From positions 1-18,194 of the forward strand of contig JAWLEN010000049.1 in NCBI GenBank assembly GCA_041686095.1: a stretch of 18,194 bases of DNA, read 5' to 3'. The position numbers and the translations under genes are program-made. The notes below the pieces were generated by a model, which saw only the letters and a list, made by a program, of their open reading frames with translations, made no database searches and had not been told where the DNA came from. The DNA is from WJMT01 sp041686095 (GTDB lineage Bacteria > Acidobacteriota > Aminicenantia > Aminicenantales > Aminicenantaceae). Positions 1-8,053 of the stretch are shown piece after piece. The stretch's first letter is position 1. The number at the start of each line of letters is the position of its first letter.

Positions 1-2
1 CC

Positions 3-2024
3 TTTTTCAGTGACTGGAAGACTGAATTCAGTATTCCGCCTTTTGACCAAATTCAAAAGGAGCATTACCTTCCTGCCTTTGAAAAAGGGATCGAGCAGGA
101 AAAGCAGGAGATCGAGAAAATTGTTGACAACGAAAATGACCCTACTTTTGAAAACACCTTAGAAGCCCTTGAAGAAAGCGGAGCGCTTTTGAGGAAAGTA
201 TCCAGTGTTTTCAATGTTCTGAACGGTTCTATGACTGATGAAAAAATGCAAGAAATCGATGAACAGGTCACTCCGCTTTTATCCAATCACCGGGATGATA
301 TTCTGTTTAATGAAGTTCTTTTCCAGCGGATAAAAACAGTTTATGACCAAAGAGATCAACTTGATTTAACCCAGGAACAGTCCACTCTTCTGGAGAAATA
401 TTATCAAGACTTTGTTCGTGGTGGAGCCAACCTAAGCCAGGATAAAAAAGATGAGCTGAGGAAGATCAACGAAGAGCTGTCCAATCTGACCATGAAATTC
501 GGCCAGCATGTGCTCAAAGAAAACAACCGGTATGAATTGGTTATTGAAAATGAAGATGATCTGGCCGGACTTCCCCAGTCTGTGATTGACGGGGCTTCAA
601 AGGCAGCGCAGGACAGAGATTATGAGGGAAAATGGGTGTTCACTCTCCACAGATCCAGCATCACTCCCTTTCTGACTTATTCTGAGAAAAGGGATCTCAG
701 AGAAGAAATATTTAAAGCTTACATAAACCGGTGCAGTCATGATGATGAGTTAGATAACAAAGAGATCGCCTCCCGAATTGCTTATCTTCGAGTTAAGAGG
801 GCTCACATCCTTGGTTATGAGACTCATGCTCGCTATGTATTAGAAGAAAACATGGCTAAGAAACCAGAAAATGTGTATGACCTGATGTATCAAATATGGG
901 AACCGGCTTTGGAAAAAGCAAAGCAGGAATCCAAAGAACTCCAGGAACTGATTGATGAGGAAGGAAAAGATTTCAAGCTTCAGCCTTGGGATTGGTGGTA
1001 CTATGCTGAAAAGTTAAAGAAGAAGAAATTCGAGCTGTCTGATGAGATGGTCAAGCCCTATTTTGAGATGAACAATGTGAGAGAAGGAGTCTTTTATGTG
1101 GCTCATCAGCTGTACGGGATTGATTTTGTTGAGAGGACAGATCTGCCCAAATATCATCCTGATGTGAAAGTATTTGAAGTCAAAGACAAAGATGGATCCC
1201 ATATTGGAATATTTTTTGCCGATTACTATTCCAGAGCTTCCAAGAGAGGAGGAGCCTGGATGAACAGTTTTAGAAAGCAGTATAAACTGGAGGGCAAAGA
1301 AACCACTCCTATTGTGACCAATAATTTGAATCTGACCAAGCCCAGCGGCGATAATCCCGCTCTCCTTACTTTTGATGAAGCCACCACTCTGTTCCATGAA
1401 TTCGGGCACGCTCTTCACGGACTTCTTTCTGACTGCACTTATCCCAGACTCTCCGGCACTTCAGTCCCCAGAGATTTTGTGGAGCTCCCTTCTCAGATCA
1501 TGGAGCACTGGGCTTCTGAACCAGAAGTTTTAAAAGAGTATGCCAAACATTATCAAACAGGAGAAACGATTCCCCAAGAATTGATTGATAAAATTGAAAA
1601 AGCCGGCCATTTCAATCAGGGTTTTGTAACCGTGGAATATCTGGCAGCTGCTTTCCTTGATATGGATTGGCACACTCTGACAGAACCTGAGGAACATGAC
1701 GTTTTTAAGTTTGAAAATGAATCCATGGACAAAATCGGGATGATTCCTGAGATCGTGGTGCGCTACCGGACTCCTTATTTCCAGCACATTTTTTCTGGAG
1801 GATATTCTTCTGGATATTACAGCTATATTTGGTCCGAGGTTCTGGATTGTGATGCATTCCATGCCTTTAAAGAGACCAGTCTTTTTGATGAGGAAACAGC
1901 GAATGCATTCAGGAACAACATTCTTGAAAAAGGCGGCACACAGGATCCTATGGTTCTGTACAAAAACTTCAGAGGAAAAGAGCCGGAAGTCAAATATCTG
2001 CTGGAAAAAAGAGGGCTTAAATAA
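3..2024 (+). CDS. dcp: M3-family zinc metallopeptidase, peptidyl-dipeptidase Dcp type (5' end outside window)
   Basis: Zinc oligopeptidase that in the Dcp group removes dipeptides from peptide C-termini, acting in peptide turnover. The frame is open from base 3 without a start codon, and the first residues (IPPFDQIQKEHYLPAF) are the usual N-terminal motif of the family, so only a short N-terminal piece is missing; the TTG at 189 is internal. The zinc site HEFGH lies at 1395-1409, followed by the family stretch GTSVPRDFVELPSQ, which supplies the third ligand (Glu in FVELP). Further downstream the conserved HYQTGE, LDMDWH, YRTPYFQHIFSGGY and C-terminal KRGLK regions follow the E. coli Dcp pattern closely. 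A hairpin terminator begins about 20 bases after the stop. Nothing suggests inactivation. Oligopeptidase A is the nearest alternative, but the C-terminal half matches Dcp better. Confidence 0.93.
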   Translation, partial: FFSDWKTEFSIPPFDQIQKEHYLPAFEKGIEQEKQEIEKIVDNENDPTFENTLEALEESGALLRKVSSVFNVLNGSMTDEKMQEIDEQVTPLLSNHRDDILFNEVLFQRIKTVYDQRDQLDLTQEQSTLLEKYYQDFVRGGANLSQDKKDELRKINEELSNLTMKFGQHVLKENNRYELVIENEDDLAGLPQSVIDGASKAAQDRDYEGKWVFTLHRSSITPFLTYSEKRDLREEIFKAYINRCSHDDELDNKEIASRIAYLRVKRAHILGYETHARYVLEENMAKKPENVYDLMYQIWEPALEKAKQESKELQELIDEEGKDFKLQPWDWWYYAEKLKKKKFELSDEMVKPYFEMNNVREGVFYVAHQLYGIDFVERTDLPKYHPDVKVFEVKDKDGSHIGIFFADYYSRASKRGGAWMNSFRKQYKLEGKETTPIVTNNLNLTKPSGDNPALLTFDEATTLFHEFGHALHGLLSDCTYPRLSGTSVPRDFVELPSQIMEHWASEPEVLKEYAKHYQTGETIPQELIDKIEKAGHFNQGFVTVEYLAAAFLDMDWHTLTEPEEHDVFKFENESMDKIGMIPEIVVRYRTPYFQHIFSGGYSSGYYSYIWSEVLDCDAFHAFKETSLFDEETANAFRNNILEKGGTQDPMVLYKNFRGKEPEVKYLLEKRGLK

Positions 2025-2046
2025 TATCAGAATTTCTAAAACCGTT

Positions 2047-2097
2047 AAAAGGGGAAGGGCAGGGGATTCCTCATCCCATGCCCTTTCCCCTTATTAT
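2047..2097. terminator. Bidirectional intrinsic terminator between convergent genes
   Basis: A G-rich arm AAGGGGAAGGGCA (from about 2049) pairs with TGCCCTTTCCCCTT (2079-2092) with one bulged T. An inner GGGGA/TCCC pairing shortens the loop. The plus-strand side is followed by TTATTATATA, and the minus-strand side by TTTT, so it can end both the peptidase transcript and the convergent patatin transcript. Confidence 0.75.
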
Positions 2098-2150
2098 ATA
2101 ATCTGAGGTGAGGGATGCTTCCTAAAATAATTTTTGATGAACCTGGGAGG

Positions 2151-2951
2151 TCACTCCTTAAGCCAGTCTTTTAAGGAACTGATTCTTTTTTCTATTAGTT
2201 CTTCGCCGAGTTTATATTTATCTTTCCATTTGTAGAAGTTAAGCATATTGGGTGGATCTGGTTTGAATTTAGGATTCAGAATGAAAACCTGCTTGTTTTC
2301 TTCTCTATGTGCGATTTGTTCCATCATGATATAAGAAGTATTTAAGAGAGTTGTGACCAGATCCATTTCTTTATCTGGATTTCTGTCTATATAACCCATA
2401 AGGTTGACTCCTACAATTTTCTTTATCTTCATATCCATAAGAGGCTTGACCGGAACCGGGTCCAGGACGCCGCCGTCAATATAAAACTGGTCTTTGATCT
2501 TGTAAAGGGGAAAAATTCCAGGAATGGATATAGAGGCCATCACTCCATCAACGATTTTTCCTTTATCTATATAGACGGATTTTCTTTGGATCGGATCTGT
2601 AGCACAAGCCACAAAAGGGATTTGAGTTTCTTTAAAGGTTGAGTCTTCATAATACCGGTCATTTAAAAATTTTTTTATTTTCTCTCCCTTTATAAGAGAC
2701 AAGTTGGGTTTATTGGGATCCACAAGCTTTAACCAGTCTTTTTTTTTCATGCTTTTGACTTTTTCTAATAAGGAATCGATTTCTCCATGAAGAGCGTAAT
2801 AGGCCCCCACCAAAGCTCCAATGCTGGAACCACTCACCGCTTCGATTTCAATACCTTCTTTCTTTATTCTTTCAATAATGGGAATAAGGGCGTAGCCTCT
2901 CACCGCTCCACTGCCAAGGGCTATTCCGATTTTGTTTTTTTTAGATGGCAT
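2151..2951 (-). CDS. Patatin-like phospholipase (RssA/bacterial patatin family)
   Basis: A 266-residue serine acyl hydrolase of the patatin family, expected to cleave acyl esters of phospholipids or related lipids with a Ser-Asp dyad. The oxyanion-hole motif GSGAVRG is at residues 13-19, the nucleophile motif G-S-S-I-G puts the catalytic serine at residue 43, and the dyad aspartate is Asp159 in YIDGGV. There is no signal peptide, so the protein is probably cytoplasmic or peripheral to the inner membrane. Its length is typical of short single-domain bacterial patatins. The ATG at 2951 is preceded by an AAAGGA-type ribosome site. It is transcribed divergently from the oxidoreductase gene and converges on the peptidase gene, so it is probably monocistronic. 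The substrate cannot be told from sequence. Confidence 0.9.
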   Translation of the reverse strand: MPSKKNKIGIALGSGAVRGYALIPIIERIKKEGIEIEAVSGSSIGALVGAYYALHGEIDSLLEKVKSMKKKDWLKLVDPNKPNLSLIKGEKIKKFLNDRYYEDSTFKETQIPFVACATDPIQRKSVYIDKGKIVDGVMASISIPGIFPLYKIKDQFYIDGGVLDPVPVKPLMDMKIKKIVGVNLMGYIDRNPDKEMDLVTTLLNTSYIMMEQIAHREENKQVFILNPKFKPDPPNMLNFYKWKDKYKLGEELIEKRISSLKDWLKE

Positions 2952-3015
2952 ATCTAAGAATCCTTTTTTTCATTCTTTTTTTTATCCATTCCTATTTATA
3001 ACAGAATGTTATCAT

Positions 3016-3043
3016 ATAATACATAAAATTTTTCACCTAACAA
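3016..3043 (-). promoter_or_regulatory. Predicted sigma70-type promoter of the patatin gene
   Basis: On the minus strand, TTGTTA (3043-3038) and TATTAT (3021-3016) are separated by 16 bases, about 65 bases upstream of the ATG at 2951. Both boxes are close to the sigma70 consensus and lie in a very AT-rich divergent intergenic region. Confidence 0.5.
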
Positions 3044-3070
3044 GAATCAATTTTTCTTAGAAAGATTTTA

Positions 3071-3100
3071 TTGACTCACACTTTTGTGACTGTATATATT
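3071..3100 (+). promoter_or_regulatory. Predicted sigma70-type promoter with overlapping inverted repeat, oxidoreductase/DUF1080 unit
   Basis: TTGACT (3071-3076) and TATATT (3095-3100) are 18 bases apart and lie about 50 bases before the ATG at 3150. An inverted repeat TCACA-N4-TGTGA (3076-3089) starts on the last base of the -35 box and runs into the spacer, where a repressor would block RNA polymerase. The promoter call is good; the operator role is inference. Confidence 0.55.
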
Positions 3101-3149
3101 ATAATTACAGTTATTATTAAATAAAAATTTCTATGAAAGAAGGGTGATC

Positions 3150-4541
3150 ATGAACCGAAAAAAAGACCATAAGGATTCAAAAAAAACATTAACCAGGAGG
3201 GAATTTATAGGACGAAGCGCAGCCACAGCTGCTGGATTTATGATTATTCCCAGACATGTTCTGGGAGGAACCGGATACAAAGCACCCAGTGATACCCTCA
3301 ATATAGGCTGTATCGGAGTGGGAGGAAAAGGATCTTCTGATATCCGCAGCGTGAGTACTGAGAATATTGTGGCTTTGTGCGATGTGGATGGAAGACAAAT
3401 GGCTGACTTTTTAGCCTCGGAACACAACACACCTGAACAAAAGGCTATGTATGAAAAAGCAAACAAATACAAGGATTTCCGAGTGCTTCTGGATAAAGAA
3501 AAAAATTTGGATGCGGTCACAGTCACTACTCCGGACCACACTCATGCGGTCATCGCCATGAATGCCATCAGACGCGGCAAACATGTTTTTGTACAAAAAC
3601 CTTTGACCCACACCATCAAGGAAGCCCGGCTCCTGGCTCAAGCAGCCAAAGAAGCCGGAATCATCAGCCAGATGGGAAACCAGGGACACGCGGGAGAAGG
3701 AGGGCGCCTGATCAATGAATGGATCTGGGATGGAGCTATTGGAGATGTAAGAGAAGTCCTTTGCTGGACCAACCGGCCTATATGGCCTCAAGGCATTGAG
3801 GCACCTAAAGAAGCTCCGGCTGTGCCCGATGAATTAGAATGGGACATTTGGCTGGGACCTGCTTCTTACAGGCCCTACCACCCAGCCTATCATCCTTTTA
3901 GCTGGAGAGGCTGGTGGGATTTTGGGACTGGAGCTCTCGGAGACATGGGAGCTCATATTCTGGATCATCCTTTTTGGGCTTTGAAGTTAGGCCATCCCAA
4001 ATACGTCCAAGCCAGTTCCACTCAATTTACCGAGGATTCCTATCCTGTGGCTGAAGTGGTGACTTATGATTTTCCTGCCCGGGGAAAGATGCCTCCTGTG
4101 AGACTTAAATGGTATGACGGAGGGATTATGCCTCCCCGACCAGAGGAACTGGAAGACGGGCGCATGATGGGAGACTCCGGAGGCGGTGGACTATTTGTGG
4201 GAGAGAAAGGGAAATTGATGTACAGCACCTATGGAAAAAATCCTCGCATCATTCCTGAATCCAAGATGAGAGAGTATCAAAGACCTGAAAAAACCATCCC
4301 CCGTTCTCCGGGTATCCATGAGGAATGGGTTGAAGCCATTAAAAAAGGAAAGAAGTCAACTTCAGATTTTTCATACTCCGGAACTCTGACTGAAGTCATG
4401 CTCCTGGGAAATGTAGCTGTGGCAACCAAAGAACACAACACCAAACTGGAATGGGACGGGAAGAAAATGGAAATCACCAATCTTCCCGATGCCAATGAGT
4501 TTCTCCACATGGAATACCGGGAAGGTTGGTCGCTTAAGTAA
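3150..4541 (+). CDS. Tat-exported Gfo/Idh/MocA family oxidoreductase
   Basis: A 463-residue NAD(P)-dependent sugar oxidoreductase of the Gfo/Idh/MocA superfamily, predicted to act in the periplasm. A twin-arginine signal sits at the N-terminus: T15-R16-R17-E-F-I followed by an Ala-rich hydrophobic stretch to about residue 38. The Rossmann motif is G56-V-G58-G-K-G61, the family's (E/Q)KP motif is Q149-K150-P151, and D265-M-G-A-H269 with D272-H273 lies in the catalytic alpha/beta domain. Tat export fits an enzyme that folds around its dinucleotide before transport, as known for glucose-fructose oxidoreductase. GTG at 3144 is in frame, but ATG at 3150 has the better spacing from GAAGGG, so I chose it. 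The next gene, a DUF1080 protein, lies 72 bases downstream on the same strand. Related members oxidise the C3 hydroxyl of glycosides; the exact substrate is unknown. Confidence 0.9.
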   Translation: MNRKKDHKDSKKTLTRREFIGRSAATAAGFMIIPRHVLGGTGYKAPSDTLNIGCIGVGGKGSSDIRSVSTENIVALCDVDGRQMADFLASEHNTPEQKAMYEKANKYKDFRVLLDKEKNLDAVTVTTPDHTHAVIAMNAIRRGKHVFVQKPLTHTIKEARLLAQAAKEAGIISQMGNQGHAGEGGRLINEWIWDGAIGDVREVLCWTNRPIWPQGIEAPKEAPAVPDELEWDIWLGPASYRPYHPAYHPFSWRGWWDFGTGALGDMGAHILDHPFWALKLGHPKYVQASSTQFTEDSYPVAEVVTYDFPARGKMPPVRLKWYDGGIMPPRPEELEDGRMMGDSGGGGLFVGEKGKLMYSTYGKNPRIIPESKMREYQRPEKTIPRSPGIHEEWVEAIKKGKKSTSDFSYSGTLTEVMLLGNVAVATKEHNTKLEWDGKKMEITNLPDANEFLHMEYREGWSLK

Positions 4542-4613
4542 CCTGAACTATTCATAAATTAGTGGGGATGTTTTCATTGCAGGTGAATAATCCGGGTTAA
4601 TAAGGAGATGACC

Positions 4614-5399
4614 ATGAAAAAAGCATTAGGGTGGTCTTTATTAGCATTTGTTTTTTTTCTTTTCGCTGCGGTTAACTGTCAGGAGATTGAAGAAAAGAAT
4701 TTGGAGACTGACTCTATGAAAAAATGGAAAATTCATGATAAAAACCGTCCTTTGCCCCCGGTGGTAGATCCGGGGCCTTTAAACCTTCCCATTCCTCCTC
4801 CAGCAGATGCCCGAGTCCTTTTTGACGGGAAAGATCTCTCCCATTGGGTCGACAGCAAAGGAAATCAGGCTCAGTGGAAGGTTGAAAACAGATACATGGA
4901 AGTAGTGAAAAAAACAGGTTCTATTCAGACTAAAAATGAGTTTGGCAGCTGCCAGCTTCATATTGAATGGGCTGCGCCTTCTGAAGCATCCGGCGAAAGT
5001 CAAGCCAAAGGCAACAGCGGGGTTTTTTTAATGGGTCATTATGAAGTTCAGGTGCTGGACAACTATGAGAACAAGACCTATGCCGATGGCATGGCTGGTG
5101 CGGTGTACGGGCAGTACCCTCCTCTGGTTAATGTGTGCCGTCCGCCCGGAGAGTGGCAGAGTTTTGATATTATCTTTGTGGCCCCCCAGTTTGATGAAAG
5201 CGGAAAATTACTGAAGCCGGCTCGCATGACAGTGTTTCACAACCATGTGCTCATCCATCATGATGTGGTGCTGACTGGCCCTACAGCCTGGAAAAAAAGA
5301 CCTTCTTACAAGCCCCACGCTGAGAAATTACCCCTTTCTCTTCAGGACCATGGAGACCCGGTCCGATTTAGAAACATATGGATCCGCGAAATTTCATAA
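4614..5399 (+). CDS. Exported DUF1080 protein (3-keto-disaccharide hydrolase family, PF06439)
   Basis: A 261-residue secreted protein of the DUF1080 family, now named for hydrolases or lyases of 3-keto-glycosides, with a concanavalin-like beta-sandwich fold. The signal segment spans residues 4-20. It ends in A-V-N-C22, a weak lipobox, so it could be a lipoprotein or a Sec-cleaved protein. After a Pro-rich linker the domain begins near residue 66 with the typical VLFDGKDLSHW motif, then WKVENRYMEVV and GNSGVFLMGHYEVQVLDNY, and ends with RFRNIWIREI. ATG at 4608 is in frame but touches the AAGGAG site (4602-4607); ATG at 4614 has six bases of spacing and is the likely start. It follows the Tat-exported oxidoreductase, consistent with cleaving that enzyme's 3-keto product in the periplasm. 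The pathway is inference from context. Confidence 0.88.
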   Translation: MKKALGWSLLAFVFFLFAAVNCQEIEEKNLETDSMKKWKIHDKNRPLPPVVDPGPLNLPIPPPADARVLFDGKDLSHWVDSKGNQAQWKVENRYMEVVKKTGSIQTKNEFGSCQLHIEWAAPSEASGESQAKGNSGVFLMGHYEVQVLDNYENKTYADGMAGAVYGQYPPLVNVCRPPGEWQSFDIIFVAPQFDESGKLLKPARMTVFHNHVLIHHDVVLTGPTAWKKRPSYKPHAEKLPLSLQDHGDPVRFRNIWIREIS

Positions 5400-5493
5400 T
5401 TATTTAATGAAACCAAACGCTCTTAAAGTACTTGTAACCATCACATCTTACCCATCCAAAGGATTTTTTCTATCGCAAGAAAGTCTTTTTTTA

Positions 5494-5552
5494 TATAATA
5501 ATGCATAAGAGCTCTTATCAGAGTTCATGATGAGCTCGTGAAAAAGAGCTCA
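5494..5552 (+). promoter_or_regulatory. Candidate -10 box and GAGCTC palindrome cluster upstream of the mla operon
   Basis: TATAAT occurs at 5494-5499 with no convincing -35 box. Directly downstream, ATAAGAGCTCTTAT (5505-5518) is a perfect 14-base palindrome. An inverted repeat TGAGCTC-N8-GAGCTCA follows at 5531-5552. Three GAGCTC cores thus fall within 45 bases between the -10 and the permease start. This arrangement looks like an operator for a dimeric regulator that needs an activator or blocks elongation, but no regulator gene is adjacent. Confidence 0.5.
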
Positions 5553-5569
5553 CAGATAGAAACGCTGTG

Positions 5570-6367
5570 ATGAAGACTCAGTCGAAAAGATTGGAAGTTA
5601 TAGCTGATAAGTTCCTGAAACAGTTTGAGAATCTCAGAGCATTTTTCCAGCTTCTGGCTGACGAACTGTTTTTTACAGGCCAGTATCTCCTCAGAAGAAA
5701 AGGAATTTATCCGGGGGATATAGGGAAGCAGTTTTTCTTTATGGCTTACAAATCATTTCCCATAGTCAGTCTGATCACCTTTCTGGTTGGAGTGACCATT
5801 TCTCTCACCTCTGCGGCCCAGCTCAAACTGTTCGGGGCTGATATCTATCTTTCGTGGTTCGTGGGGATTGCCATGCTCCGGGAGCTGGTTCCTTTGATGA
5901 CCGGTGTGATCCTGGCCGGAAAAATAGGCGCCTCTGTGACAGCCGAAATATCCACCATGAAGGTTCTCAATGAAATAGATGCCTTGAAAACCATGGGCGT
6001 TATCCCGGAAAAATTTTTGATGGTTCCCCGTCTGATAGCCATCACCCTTGCTGTTCCTCTGCTTGTGGCTATCGCTGATTTTGTGGGTATTTTCGGGGGA
6101 GTTTTGGTGGGGAGGTTTTTCTCGGGAATCCCTGCTGAAAGTTTTATCAGGGAGATGCTGAACATCGTCTCTCTCCAGGATTTTTTTATCGGACTAGCTA
6201 AAACCATGGTTTTCGGTTGGACCATTATCATCAGCAGCGGATTCAAAGGATTTTCTGTGCAGAAAGGCGCAGAAGAGGTGGGGAGGGCGACCACAGAGTC
6301 TGTGGTGCTGTCCATTTCCTTGATCATTTTTATTGACTGCATTTTTGCCTTTTTTCTTTATTTCTAA
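5570..6367 (+). CDS. mlaE: MlaE-family ABC transporter permease (phospholipid/MCE system)
   Basis: Inner-membrane permease (265 residues) of an MCE-type lipid ABC transporter. The first 60 residues form an amphipathic N-terminal region. Membrane segments follow at roughly 63-83, 95-120, 150-175 and in the C-terminal 70 residues. The family signature runs from R104-E-L-V-P through AGKIGASVTAEISTMK to E135-I-D-A-L-K-T-M-G143 and FLMVPRL. Length is close to the 260-residue family norm. GTG at 5567 and ATG at 5570 are both possible and neither has a good Shine-Dalgarno; I used ATG. The ATPase gene starts two bases after the stop, so the two are translationally coupled. Direction of lipid movement cannot be inferred. 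Confidence 0.93.
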   Translation: MKTQSKRLEVIADKFLKQFENLRAFFQLLADELFFTGQYLLRRKGIYPGDIGKQFFFMAYKSFPIVSLITFLVGVTISLTSAAQLKLFGADIYLSWFVGIAMLRELVPLMTGVILAGKIGASVTAEISTMKVLNEIDALKTMGVIPEKFLMVPRLIAITLAVPLLVAIADFVGIFGGVLVGRFFSGIPAESFIREMLNIVSLQDFFIGLAKTMVFGWTIIISSGFKGFSVQKGAEEVGRATTESVVLSISLIIFIDCIFAFFLYF

Positions 6368-6369
6368 AA

Positions 6370-7116
6370 ATGGAAATCATAACAGCGAGTGATCTGGATG
6401 TCGGGTATGGAAAAGCCACAATTCTCAAAGAGTTGAGTTTTTCTATCCCCAAAGGAGAGGTCACTGTTATACTTGGAAAGAGCGGATGCGGAAAATCCAC
6501 TCTTCTGAAAAGCCTGGTCGGGCTGATACCTCCCCTCAAAGGAGAAATTTTTTTTTCAGGAGAGAAAATTGATTTTTATTCAGAGGAAAGTTTGCAGTCT
6601 CTCTACAGACGGATTGGCGTCCTGTATCAGAACGGAGCTTTGCTCAACTCTCTGAATGTCTATGAAAATGTGGCGCTTCCCATCAGAATGAGCCATGAGT
6701 CACTGAAGAAAGAGGAAGAGGAACAGGAGGTTTATCAGAGACTTTCTCAAGTCGGGCTGCGCGAAAGTTTAGAAAAATACCCATCGGAACTGTCAGGCGG
6801 AATGAGAAAAAGAGCGGCCCTAGCACGGGCCATGGTCCTTGATCCAGAGGTTTTATTCTGTGATGAACCTTCCTCGGGGCTCGATCCCATTACATCATCG
6901 GGTTTGGACGACCTTTTGCTGGACCTGAAGAAAGAGTTGGGAATGACCGTTGTTGTGGTGACCCATGAGCTTCGTTCTATAGAAAAAATAGCCGATAAAG
7001 TGATGGTCCTTCATGAGGGAGAAATGCATTTTTCAGGAAAATATGATGATCTTTTTTCATTGGACGATGCATTTATCGAAACTTTTTTTCTCAAAAAAGG
7101 AAGAAACAATGACTAA
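6370..7116 (+). CDS. mlaF: MlaF-family ABC transporter ATP-binding protein
   Basis: A 248-residue cytoplasmic ATPase that powers the MlaE-type permease. All catalytic motifs are intact: Walker A G36-K-S-G-C-G-K-S-T44, Q-loop Q87, signature L141-S-G-G-M145, Walker B ending D165-E166 and the switch histidine H199. LSGGM followed by RKRAALARAM is typical of MCE-system ATPases rather than general importers. Its ATG is two bases downstream of the permease stop, and its last eight bases overlap the MCE-protein gene, so it sits inside a tightly coupled operon. No deviation from the family is seen. Confidence 0.95.
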   Translation: MEIITASDLDVGYGKATILKELSFSIPKGEVTVILGKSGCGKSTLLKSLVGLIPPLKGEIFFSGEKIDFYSEESLQSLYRRIGVLYQNGALLNSLNVYENVALPIRMSHESLKKEEEEQEVYQRLSQVGLRESLEKYPSELSGGMRKRAALARAMVLDPEVLFCDEPSSGLDPITSSGLDDLLLDLKKELGMTVVVVTHELRSIEKIADKVMVLHEGEMHFSGKYDDLFSLDDAFIETFFLKKGRNND

Positions 7117-8053
7117 AGAACAGAAAACAAGATTGGGGATATTTTTAGTGGTGTCTCTAGTCGTTTTTTTCGTGGTTATAGGCATTTTTATGGTTCCTGC
7201 GTTGAAAGAGGCTGGAAACACCTATTTTATCAATTTCAAAGGGGTTTCTGTCAACGGGTTGTTTGAGGGTTCTTCTGTCAAGTATCAGGGAGTTGAGGTG
7301 GGACGGGTGGACCGCATTATAGTCAATCCAAGTGATATCAATTCGATCCTTGTTTACGTCGAGATCGACAAAGGATTTCATGTTAAAAAAGATATGAAAG
7401 CCTCCCTGATGTACATGGGAGTCACAGGTCAAAAGTTTGTGGAGCTGTCTGGAGGAAGCAATGAATCTGAAAATCTAAAACCGAACGGTGAAATAACGAC
7501 CCGCAGAGGACTGGGAAAAAAGGCGGAGGACATCGTATCAAACATTGATCAGGCAGTTCAAAGTGTCAGCAATCTCCTGGATGTCGAAAACCAGGAGAGG
7601 ATCTCACTTTTTCTAGAAAACGCAGAGAAAAGCTCTGAGATCTTGTCCGACGTGCTTGAGACCAGAAAAGAAGGCCTAGAAGAGTCGGTGACAAACATCC
7701 AGCAAGCCTCTCGTTCCTTCTTGGATGTGACCGAAAATTTGAAGAAAGTGACCGAAGACCTGAGTAAAATAACAGAGAAAATTGAAGCCAGTTCCGGATT
7801 AACACTAGAAAATCTCAACAAAAGGTTATCTGATGAAGAGATGGGGAAAGTGCTTACTAATCTCCAGACGTTTATCGACACAGCTTCGGCCAGCCTGGGT
7901 AAGATTGAGACAGTATTCATCTACCAGCAGGAGGAGTTGAAAAACACCTTTGAGAGTTTGAGTCAAGCCATTGATAATCTCTCTCAATTCTCCAGAGAAC
8001 TTATTGAGGATCCCACTCTGTTTATCCGGACAAAAAAGGAAAAAAAGAAATGA
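7109..8053 (+). CDS. mlaD: MlaD-family MCE-domain protein with long helical C-terminus
   Basis: Membrane-anchored substrate-binding subunit (314 residues) of the lipid transporter. A short basic N-terminus is followed by one transmembrane helix (about 9-30) and an MCE domain (about 38-115) with the usual GLFEGSSVKYQGVEVGRV motif. From about 130 to 300 comes a helical region rich in Glu, Leu, Ser and Lys that probably forms a coiled coil or tunnel extension. The end EDPTLFIR-TKKEKKK resembles other MCE proteins. A much earlier in-frame ATG at 7013 lies inside the ATPase gene; ATG at 7109 has AGGAAG six bases upstream and begins the proper protein. It overlaps the ATPase by eight bases and the lipoprotein gene by four. 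Confidence 0.93.
   Translation: MTKEQKTRLGIFLVVSLVVFFVVIGIFMVPALKEAGNTYFINFKGVSVNGLFEGSSVKYQGVEVGRVDRIIVNPSDINSILVYVEIDKGFHVKKDMKASLMYMGVTGQKFVELSGGSNESENLKPNGEITTRRGLGKKAEDIVSNIDQAVQSVSNLLDVENQERISLFLENAEKSSEILSDVLETRKEGLEESVTNIQQASRSFLDVTENLKKVTEDLSKITEKIEASSGLTLENLNKRLSDEEMGKVLTNLQTFIDTASASLGKIETVFIYQQEELKNTFESLSQAIDNLSQFSRELIEDPTLFIRTKKEKKK

Noticed and set aside
1014..1862. Long minus-strand frames inside the peptidase gene
   Set aside because: They are antisense shadows of a conserved metallopeptidase and show no recognisable domain or ribosome site.
7013..7108. Longer start for the MCE protein inside the ATPase gene
   Set aside because: The added residues are out-of-frame ATPase sequence; the ATG at 7109 has a good ribosome site and begins directly before the membrane anchor.
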